Positions 24,750 through 30,675 of a stretch of 30,675 nucleotides of DNA are shown piece by piece. Each line of letters starts with the position of its first letter. Position 1 is the stretch's first letter. The position numbers were made by a program, and so were the translations under genes. The notes under the pieces were generated by a model, which worked only from the letters and a program-made list of their open reading frames with translations, did not search any database and was not told the origin of the DNA. Origin of the DNA: Acidobacteriota bacterium (lineage in GTDB: Bacteria; Acidobacteriota; Blastocatellia; Pyrinomonadales; Pyrinomonadaceae); the NCBI GenBank assembly GCA_023436495.1, contig JAEZIT010000096.1, positions 1-30,675 on the forward strand, written 5' to 3'.

Positions 24750-25193
24750 ATGATCGGGTTCGAACTTAACGCAACAGGAAGCTACGGATTCAAGTTCAAC
24801 AGTAGCGCATGGACCGAGGGCGATTTGTGGATAGGGCACGCATTAAAGGCAGTGCCCAAAAGTCCGTTAAAAAAGGGCCAAGGCGTAATACTGAACGCTA
24901 TTGAGGGACAGTTCAAGAAACTCGGCCAGACAATGTTTTGGAGCTATGTCGTAAATTTTGGAATGGATCTTCACCTGACGGTCAAAGGCGACATGAACTT
25001 TATGTACCAATTCAAGTCAAGCAAGCCCTCCGACCAGATCGCCCGGGAACTTCTGCAGCTTATCGAAGATCAGGATGAGGAAATGGGTGATCAGGTAACG
25101 CTGCATATTGCCAATTGTTTTCGCAATTTCCAGCTTCACGTTGTTACGCGAAACACTAATGACCTAAAGCTTGTGATCGACATTGACCTATAA
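24750..25193 (+). CDS. Unknown 147-residue soluble protein
   Basis: A protein beginning MIGFELNATGSYGFKFNSSA. It has no signal peptide and no obvious membrane helix. The middle (GQTMFWSYVVNFGMDLHLTV) is hydrophobic but interrupted by charges. The sequence alternates beta-like segments with one acidic helix (SDQIARELLQLIEDQDEEMG) and ends in a beta-hairpin-like stretch (FQLHVVTRNTNDLKLVIDIDL). I recognise no family. A strong ribosome-binding site and a good hairpin terminator bracket it, so it is probably an independent, well-expressed gene. Confidence 0.65.
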   Translation: MIGFELNATGSYGFKFNSSAWTEGDLWIGHALKAVPKSPLKKGQGVILNAIEGQFKKLGQTMFWSYVVNFGMDLHLTVKGDMNFMYQFKSSKPSDQIARELLQLIEDQDEEMGDQVTLHIANCFRNFQLHVVTRNTNDLKLVIDIDL

Positions 25194-25238
25194 GCTGCCT
25201 TGCCGGCCGGAATCCTTCGGCCAGTCCCATAACCGTTC

Positions 25239-25279
25239 GAAAGGCCACGCCGATAATGAAAATATCCCCGTGGCCTTTC
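25239..25279. terminator. Hairpin terminator between convergent genes
   Basis: GAAAGGCCACG (25239-25249) pairs perfectly with CGTGGCCTTTC (25269-25279) over 11 bp with a 19-nt loop. Pyrimidine-rich sequence follows on the plus strand, and the site lies between two convergent stop codons, so it may stop transcription from both sides. A smaller GGCCG/CGGCC hairpin lies just upstream. Confidence 0.65.
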
Positions 25280-25301
25280 TTGTTAGGTACTTAGCAATTT
25301 A

Positions 25302-26654
25302 TTAGCTCCTCTTAAATACGATGGTCCCGCCATTCGGATCGGCGACCGATAGAAATCCAAGCTTTCGCTGCCACGGGTCCTTATCGTACTTGGTCTCGTA
25401 AACGCGGATCTTATATTTAACGACCTCACCGGTATTTTTGTAGGTCTGTGTGATCACGTTTCCCGCCAAGCTGTATTTGTCTGTCATCCCGTAGCTCGTT
25501 GTCGTCACCTTGTCACGGGTGGCATCGTGCGACGTGCGAAATTGGATCGCACCTCCTTTATTGAAGGTCCCGTTCGCGTTGAATGTATATGCAAGTGCCA
25601 CGGATCCGCTCGCCGCAGACCACGATCCCAGCAGTTCGCCCTTCAGGTCATAGGGCTGATTGACGCTCTTGAACCGCAGATCGTAAAGCAAAAGATCGAT
25701 AGCGCTGCCCGCCGATTCAATGGCGTTATCTGATTGGAAAGGCTGGCGTCCCACGATTACGGCTACCTTTTCGCCTAGCTTCACAAGAAGGATATTCGCG
25801 TCAAACCTGGATTGCGGGAACAGCATGTCATCGCCGTTCCGCATTGCATATCGGTACGCGCGGAAGTACTCGAGCCCCTGAACCGTCCGGCCTCTTTCAA
25901 ATACTCCGTAATCCGGAGTGAAGCCGTTCCCGTACCACGGGCCGTGGCCTTTGAACACCTGCCAGAGGATACGCTCGGCATCCCGTTCCAGATTTCCGCT
26001 CGAATCCGTCGGTGGAAGGAAGGTGAGCGACTTTTCACCGTCACTGCTGGTAAGGGTGATCTTTCCGGGCGAATCGCTCCGTGACCACCCAGCGGGCGTC
26101 GTAAAACTGTATTCGCTGACGCTTCCGCTGCCGGCCTTGTTTGTCGCGTCCGAATTCGGCTGAGGCGCGGCCGCGGAATGCACTTCCGTCCATGCGAATA
26201 CGAGTGCGCCGTCCGCCTCGCCAAAAAAACCCAATATGCCGCGCCGGTCCGGTTCGGTCCTTACGACCGAAAAAAAGGTGATGCCGTTCTCGGTGCCGCT
26301 GACCTCATAATTCCAGCCCGCGGAAGTTAGTGCGCCGGCCATACGATCGGTTATCGACTTCGCACCGGCCCGCTTCAAATGTGACCCGGTCCAAAGCAAT
26401 ACCTCGGATCTGCCCTGGCGCAGCTTTCCGTCGCCTTGAGCAACAATGATCTCCATTGTCTGAGAGATCTCGGCCGGAACGCTGTCGTCGTTAACCCGCT
26501 GCGCTCCTGCTGGCAATTTGACGCTCGTCAGAGCCGAGCTGTCGACGGCCTGAGTTTCGCCTTGCCCCAAGGCCGCGTTACAGAATAAGACGCCTAGAAC
26601 AGTGGCCAGAAAAGCCTTTTGAAAGCTGTGTTGATACCCGAAATTTTGTGTCAT
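25302..26654 (-). CDS. Large secreted protein of unknown function
   Basis: A 450-residue exported protein when started at ATG 26654, preceded by AGAGAGG; an in-frame ATG at 26726 would put 24 extra residues before the signal peptide and is rejected. The signal is FQKAFLATVLGVLFCNAALG, with cleavage before QGETQ. The mature part shows two alpha/beta halves, with EYSFTTPAGWSRSDSPGKIT opening the second. The C-terminal domain starts GELLGSWSAASGSVALAYTF and is rich in beta strands with Gly/Asn turns, reminiscent of small lipocalin-like barrels. No catalytic motif seen. The family is unknown to me; periplasmic or surface location is likely. It is divergent from the DUF454 gene. Confidence 0.72.
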   Translation of the reverse strand: MTQNFGYQHSFQKAFLATVLGVLFCNAALGQGETQAVDSSALTSVKLPAGAQRVNDDSVPAEISQTMEIIVAQGDGKLRQGRSEVLLWTGSHLKRAGAKSITDRMAGALTSAGWNYEVSGTENGITFFSVVRTEPDRRGILGFFGEADGALVFAWTEVHSAAAPQPNSDATNKAGSGSVSEYSFTTPAGWSRSDSPGKITLTSSDGEKSLTFLPPTDSSGNLERDAERILWQVFKGHGPWYGNGFTPDYGVFERGRTVQGLEYFRAYRYAMRNGDDMLFPQSRFDANILLVKLGEKVAVIVGRQPFQSDNAIESAGSAIDLLLYDLRFKSVNQPYDLKGELLGSWSAASGSVALAYTFNANGTFNKGGAIQFRTSHDATRDKVTTTSYGMTDKYSLAGNVITQTYKNTGEVVKYKIRVYETKYDKDPWQRKLGFLSVADPNGGTIVFKRS

Positions 26655-26865
26655 CTTTTGCCTCTCTTCACTAACGCGAAAGTCGAACGGGAAAAATATC
26701 CTTTTCAGCGATTCGATGTACTGCATTCGTTATTATTTACATATGACGACAGCGACGGGGATCGATCCCGCGCGTGGTATTAATGTAGGGTCCTAAAATG
26801 TCCTTTTCCACAATGAGGAATGTCAGGACTTACGGCCGCATTCGGCATTAGCCAGGAAAAAGCCG

Positions 26866-26871
26866 TATAAT
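26866..26871 (+). promoter_or_regulatory. Candidate -10 element of the DUF454 gene
   Basis: A perfect TATAAT lies 14 nt before the ATG at 26886, but no good -35 hexamer is found 16-18 bp upstream. The leader would be only about 8 nt and overlap GAAAGG, a possible ribosome-binding site. Confidence 0.35.
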
Positions 26872-26885
26872 GGCGAAAGGCTGCA

Positions 26886-27302
26886 ATGTTCGACATCCGC
26901 AAGATAGTTTTGATATTTTTCGGCACCGTGTTCGTCGCGCTCGGTGTTGTGGGTATGTTCTTGCCGCTCGTCCCGACGACCGTCTTCCTGCTGCTTGCCG
27001 CATTCTGCTATTCCCGCAGCTCGGAAAAATTCCACACATGGCTGATTACCAATAGGTGGTGCGGACAATACATCAAAAATTACACGGATGGCGTCGGTAT
27101 GACCGTTCGCGACAAAGCGACGACGATCTCGCTTCTCTGGGTGACGCTCTCGGTCAGCATGTATCTCGTATCGGCGAGGCTCTGGCTGGTCGCGTTGCTG
27201 GCCGCCATCGGCATCGGTGTAACGATCCACTTATTGTGGCTCAAGACCCGCCGCGACGAAAACGAAGCCGCTGCTTCCGTTGCGGAAACACGCCTCGAAT
27301 AG
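26886..27302 (+). CDS. DUF454 (YbaN-type) inner-membrane protein
   Basis: A 138-residue membrane protein. The N-terminal block VALGVVGMFLPLVPTTVFLL then LAAFCYSRSSEKFHTWL (about 17-53) is the conserved DUF454/YbaN core. Two further helices lie near 80-97 and 99-119, with a basic, charged C-terminus. YbaN-type proteins have no established biochemical role. The family's usual length is about 120-140 residues, so it is complete. It is convergent with the membrane protein at 27369. Confidence 0.88.
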   Translation: MFDIRKIVLIFFGTVFVALGVVGMFLPLVPTTVFLLLAAFCYSRSSEKFHTWLITNRWCGQYIKNYTDGVGMTVRDKATTISLLWVTLSVSMYLVSARLWLVALLAAIGIGVTIHLLWLKTRRDENEAAASVAETRLE

Positions 27303-27352
27303 TTCAAATCTTTCTACGGTATTTAGTCTTTACGTTAAACCAGGCCCGATAA

Positions 27353-27378
27353 TGAGCATTTTTGATACTCAATGCTCA
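27353..27378. terminator. AT-rich hairpin between convergent genes
   Basis: TGAGCATT (27353-27360) and AATGCTCA (27371-27378) form an 8-bp inverted repeat with a 10-nt loop, overlapping the stop codon of the minus-strand gene. There is no clear T-tract, so it is only a possible terminator. Confidence 0.4.
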
Positions 27379-28079
27379 AAGAATGACCAGACAAACTGGG
27401 ATGCAGCGACCCACGGCCCCGAACCGAAAGCGAAAGTCTCGAAGACATGGTCGGCGATGACAAAGAGGCTGCCCCACAGCAATACCGGATGGACGCGGCC
27501 GTTTTGCCGGTAATCCCAGATCCAGGCGAGGATAAAGAGCGAATCCGCAGCGAGCAGCGCGAACCAGATCTCAGGCGGCTGTACGCTCGGGAAATAATGA
27601 CGGAAGCGAAACCACGCCGGCCACAAGACATGGATCGTCGCGATCAGCATTAGACGCTTGTGGACCTCGGGCCTATTGCGGTTCCAAAGTGCCGCGGCAA
27701 CAAATCCAAGAAATAAAACTGCTGCCGACACCGTCCCCAGAATCGAAGAGATCGCTATTTCGCCGAAACCGAGAGCGAGTTCGCGCTCGACCTGAAACTT
27801 GCCGACGAGCGGCATCGTCAGGCCCGTTCCCACCGCTGCGAGCGCGCCGATGACCCCTAGTTTGAAATGCGTACTCCAATTCTCGGCCTTGATAAGCAGA
27901 GCCTGGACCAGAAATAAAATGACCCAGGAAAAAGTGAACGCACCGTGAACGTAAACGATCATCGGCGCGCCGAAAGATCCGGTAGCAACCGGAAATATAA
28001 ATGTTTTAGAAAATCCGATCAGCGCGGCTGCCAGGCCTATAACCCCGATCGTCGTATAGAGGGATACGAATCTTTTCAT
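27369..28079 (-). CDS. Histidine-containing multi-pass membrane protein, unknown
   Basis: A 236-residue protein with about seven hydrophobic segments. Conserved-looking histidines sit at helix ends: YVHGAFTFSW (near 45), WSTHFKLG (near 72), EVHKRLMLIATIHVLW (near 141-155) and ADHVFETF near the C-terminus. Such His spacing is seen in several bacterial membrane families thought to bind haem or metals, but I cannot name this one. It begins 16 nt after nrdB and its start codon abuts a 9-bp inverted repeat; no Shine-Dalgarno is visible. Co-transcription with nrdB is likely, but a link to nucleotide reduction is not shown. Confidence 0.68.
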   Translation of the reverse strand: MKRFVSLYTTIGVIGLAAALIGFSKTFIFPVATGSFGAPMIVYVHGAFTFSWVILFLVQALLIKAENWSTHFKLGVIGALAAVGTGLTMPLVGKFQVERELALGFGEIAISSILGTVSAAVLFLGFVAAALWNRNRPEVHKRLMLIATIHVLWPAWFRFRHYFPSVQPPEIWFALLAADSLFILAWIWDYRQNGRVHPVLLWGSLFVIADHVFETFAFGSGPWVAASQFVWSFFEH

Positions 28080-28109
28080 ATGAGGCGTCTATTAATTAAA
28101 ACGCCTCAT
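28080..28109 (-). promoter_or_regulatory. Stem-loop across the nrdB stop and downstream start
   Basis: ATGAGGCGT (28080-28088, plus strand) and ACGCCTCAT (28101-28109) form a perfect 9-bp stem with a 12-nt loop. On the transcript it spans the last codons and stop of nrdB and ends one base before the ATG of the membrane-protein gene, where it could attenuate transcription or control translation of the downstream gene. Confidence 0.5.
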
Positions 28110-29094
28110 TAAAACTCACATCGCCGGCAACTGCAACCTGGTACGCCGAAACCCGACGTTCGAAAAAGTTTGCGAGTTCCTGCACGTCCTGCAGGTCCAT
28201 GAACGAGAATGGGTTCTTCGAATTATAAACCTTTTGCAGCCCAAGCATTGCAAGGCGCTGGTCGGCGATAAACTCTAGGTACTGGCGCATATCTTTTACG
28301 GACAGGCCCGGAACGCCGCCGCTGAGAAGGTCTTCGGCAAACTGCAGCTCACACTCGACGGCTTCGTCAAGCATTTCGACTATCTGCCTTTTAAGGGTTT
28401 CATCGAACAGGTCTGCTTCTTCAGAACGGACTTTCTTGACTACCTCGAACGCGAAGTTCATGTGGGCCGACTCGTCACGGAAGACCCAGTTCGTTCCCGA
28501 AGCCAAACCGTGAAGTAAACCTTTGGAACGAAGGAAATATACGTAAGCGAAAGCAGCGAAGAAGAAAAGGCCTTCGATACAGGCGGCGAAACAGATCAGG
28601 TTCAGCAGAAACTGCCGCCGCTGGTCCTTGGTTTCGAGCTTATCGAGATCCTGGATCGTATCTATCCATTTCAGGCAGAACTGGGCTTTTTTGCGGATCG
28701 AGGGAATGTTCTCGACCGCGGCAAAAGCCTGTTCGCGTTCGGCCACGTCGGGAATATATGTATCGAGCAGGGTCAGGTAGAACTGTACGTGCAGCGCCTC
28801 TTCATACAGCTGCCGCGACAGGTACATGCGCGCTTCGGGCGAATTGATGTGCTTGTACAGATTTAGCACGAGGTTGTTCGCAACGATCGAATCGCCCGTC
28901 GCGAAAAACGCCACTAACCGGTTGATCAGATGACGTTCCGCCGGCGTCATCTTCGAACGCAGGTCGTTCACATCCATCGAAAAATCGACTTCTTCGACGG
29001 TCCACGTGTTCTTGATCGCATTCTTGTACATCTCGTAAAAATGCGGGTACTTCATCGGGCGAAGGGTCAAGTTGAATCCTGGTTCTAATATCAT
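28096..29094 (-). CDS. nrdB: Ribonucleoside-diphosphate reductase, small (beta) subunit
   Basis: A 332-residue class I R2 protein that generates the radical for ribonucleotide reduction. The first metal ligands are Asp68 (FFATGDSI) and Glu99/His102 in LYEEALHVQFY. Tyr106, four residues after that His, matches the position of the stable tyrosyl radical in class Ia R2, so a classical tyrosyl-radical enzyme is expected. The second set is in IEGLFFFAAF and RDESAHMNF. The C-terminal tail is short. AGAGGAA precedes the ATG at 29094. The gene follows nrdA by 34 nt, giving an nrdA-nrdB operon with a membrane protein behind it. Confidence 0.95.
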   Translation of the reverse strand: MILEPGFNLTLRPMKYPHFYEMYKNAIKNTWTVEEVDFSMDVNDLRSKMTPAERHLINRLVAFFATGDSIVANNLVLNLYKHINSPEARMYLSRQLYEEALHVQFYLTLLDTYIPDVAEREQAFAAVENIPSIRKKAQFCLKWIDTIQDLDKLETKDQRRQFLLNLICFAACIEGLFFFAAFAYVYFLRSKGLLHGLASGTNWVFRDESAHMNFAFEVVKKVRSEEADLFDETLKRQIVEMLDEAVECELQFAEDLLSGGVPGLSVKDMRQYLEFIADQRLAMLGLQKVYNSKNPFSFMDLQDVQELANFFERRVSAYQVAVAGDVSFNEAF

Positions 29095-29128
29095 CTTATT
29101 CCTCTATTATTTAGCCGTTGCAGGCCGA

Positions 29129-30675
29129 TCACTGACACGCCTCGCATGCTTCCGGATTTTCTAGCGAGCACATTAGTGCTTCCTGATCGGTGTATTCCTT
29201 TTTCGGTTCAGCGGCCGCAGCAGTGTTTTCACCGGCGGAGACCTGTGCGATGCGAGTAGCTGGCCTCGAGCGTAGGTAATAGGTCGTCTTCAGCCCCTTC
29301 TGCCACGCGTACATGTACATCGACGAAAGCTTCCCGATGTTCGGGCTCTCCATGAACAGATTCAGCGACGCCGATTGATCGATATACGCGCCTCGCTCGG
29401 CCATCATGTCGATCAGCGACCGCATCGGGATCTCCCACGCCGTGCGGTAAATGGCCTTCAGTTCGTCGGAGAATTCATCGATCTCCTGAACGGAGCCTTC
29501 GCTGCGTTTTATTTTCTGACGGATGTCGTCGGTCCAAAGTCCGGCGTCTTTCAGTTCCTTGACCAGGTATTTATTGACCTGTACAAAGTCGCCTGAAAGC
29601 GTTTCGCGTTTGAACAGGTTAGATACCTGAGGTTCTATACACTCGTAACAGCCGGCGATCGATGCGATCGTCGCGGTCGGAGCGATCGCTATCATTAAAC
29701 TGTTGCGAAGCCCGTGAGCCTTGATCTTTTCGCGAAGCGCATTCCAGCGTTCGCGGTCTTCGGGAACGACGCCCCAGAGGTCGAACTGCAGGTCGCCTTT
29801 TGCTGCTCGCGTTTCAGCGAACGCAGGGTGCGCACCGAGCGTTTTGGCCAATTCACACGAAGCGTCGAGCGCCGCATAATATATCTCTTCCTGGATCTTT
29901 GTAGAGATCCTGCGTGCCTCTTCGGAATCGAACGGCAAACGCAGTTGGAAGAAAACGTCCTGCAGGCCCATTAGCCCCAAGCCTATATTTCGCCAGCGGC
30001 TGTTCGAAGCGGCGGTGCTCGGGATCGCGTAAAAATTAAGGTCGATGACGCGATCAAGTTGGCGAACGGCGACGCGGACATTCTGCCGCAGCTTTTCGAA
30101 ATCGAATTCGCCGTTCTTGATATATCTGGCAACGTTGATGGAACCGAGATTGCAGACAGCCGTCTCGTCCGGCGATGTTACCTCGACGATCTCAGTGCAG
30201 AGATTTGACAGGTGAATGACATTCTCCGGCATTGCGGTCTGGTTCGATTTGCTGTTGCTTGCGTCCTTAAAGGTCATCCAGCCGTTGCCCGTCTGCGCCA
30301 ACGTCCGCATCATACGGGCATATAGGTCCCGTGCTTTGACCTGCCGCACATACGACCCGCTTTCTTCTGCAGCAAGATACGCCGCTTCAAATTCCTTTCC
30401 GTAAAGATCGGGGAAATGCGGGACTTCCTTCGGGTCGAATAGCGACCACATCGCATCCGCCTGTACGCGTTCCATGAACAGGTCCGGGATCCAATTAGCG
30501 AGATTCAGGTTATATGTACGGCGAGCCTCGTCACCGGTATTGTCCTTTAATTCGAGGAAATCCTCGATATCGGCGTGCCAGGTTTCCAGATAAACACAGG
30601 CCGCGCCTTTTCGTTTTCCGCCTTGATTCACCGCTGCAACCGACGAATCGAGAGTTTTCAGCCAGGGCACTATGC
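29129..30675 (-). CDS. nrdA: Ribonucleoside-diphosphate reductase, large (alpha) subunit, N-terminus outside window
   Basis: The frame is open through the right edge, so only the C-terminal 515 or so residues are seen; a GTG at 30668-30670 is internal. NQGGKRKGAACVYLETWH and NTGDEARRTYNLNLANWIPD are core barrel motifs. Catalytic and radical-site cysteines are in SNLCTEI and AVCNLGSIN, and tyrosines of the radical pathway are in KTTYYLRSRPATR. The C-terminal ENPEACEACQ carries the CxxC pair that re-reduces the active site. The sequence is close to the eukaryotic-like NrdA type. Any ATP-cone regulatory domain would lie in the missing part. It reduces all four NDPs (cytosolic) with NrdB. Confidence 0.95.
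   Translation of the reverse strand, partial: IVPWLKTLDSSVAAVNQGGKRKGAACVYLETWHADIEDFLELKDNTGDEARRTYNLNLANWIPDLFMERVQADAMWSLFDPKEVPHFPDLYGKEFEAAYLAAEESGSYVRQVKARDLYARMMRTLAQTGNGWMTFKDASNSKSNQTAMPENVIHLSNLCTEIVEVTSPDETAVCNLGSINVARYIKNGEFDFEKLRQNVRVAVRQLDRVIDLNFYAIPSTAASNSRWRNIGLGLMGLQDVFFQLRLPFDSEEARRISTKIQEEIYYAALDASCELAKTLGAHPAFAETRAAKGDLQFDLWGVVPEDRERWNALREKIKAHGLRNSLMIAIAPTATIASIAGCYECIEPQVSNLFKRETLSGDFVQVNKYLVKELKDAGLWTDDIRQKIKRSEGSVQEIDEFSDELKAIYRTAWEIPMRSLIDMMAERGAYIDQSASLNLFMESPNIGKLSSMYMYAWQKGLKTTYYLRSRPATRIAQVSAGENTAAAAEPKKEYTDQEALMCSLENPEACEACQ

Overview
The window looks like chromosomal DNA from a free-living, Gram-negative-type bacterium, most likely an acidobacterium of the Blastocatellia/Pyrinomonadales kind. 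That assignment is inference. It rests on the mix of moderately GC-rich housekeeping genes, RHS/YD-repeat debris with an EGCGCAGG-type repeat, several small secreted proteins with a 'STRxDVExxLGKP' motif, and a bacterial deoxyhypusine-synthase-like protein. No rRNA, tRNA, CRISPR array, transposase or integrase was recognised.

Region 1 (1-7782) is ordinary, well-packed core DNA. It holds the 3' part of a HExxH protein, a SAM methyltransferase followed at 4 nt by a HIT protein, a convergent glycosylasparaginase, an exporter-type ABC half-transporter, and then a GT2 glycosyltransferase and a glutamine-dependent asparagine synthetase (asnB). The 20-nt gap between the last two, with the flanking stop and start codons, is built from four copies of a heptanucleotide.

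Region 2 (7783-13578) is the accessory part, visibly more AT-rich except for one GC-rich RHS scrap. It begins at the asnB stop codon and contains an exact-length 71-bp copy (69/71) of the asnB 3' end at 9465-9535, arranged like the two ends of an integrated island. Between the copies lie a small membrane protein, a secreted TIMP/NTR-like protein and a small gene cut off by the repeat. Beyond it lie a pseudogene broken by two frameshifts and a stop, a frameshifted RHS fragment, a lipoprotein with five Asp-box motifs, and three small proteins sharing a BamE/SmpA-like motif. This is the most unusual part of the window. I read it as a decayed RHS/cargo island, not as a demonstrated new system.

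Region 3 (13579-24339) returns to core genes: prolyl aminopeptidase behind a repeat-rich leader, tatA, a methyltransferase, and an SDR oxidoreductase with a NiCoT-like metal transporter. A minus-strand run of UbiB kinase, S41 peptidase (split by an in-frame amber codon), DUF2156 acyl/aminoacyltransferase-like protein and CBM9-like secreted protein follows. Then come ribF and a deoxyhypusine-synthase-like gene.

Region 4 (24397-30675) has a zinc-ribbon miniprotein, an unknown 147-aa protein, a large secreted unknown protein, a DUF454 membrane protein, and a minus-strand nrdA-nrdB-membrane protein unit. The class I ribonucleotide reductase makes dNTPs, and its large subunit runs off the right edge.
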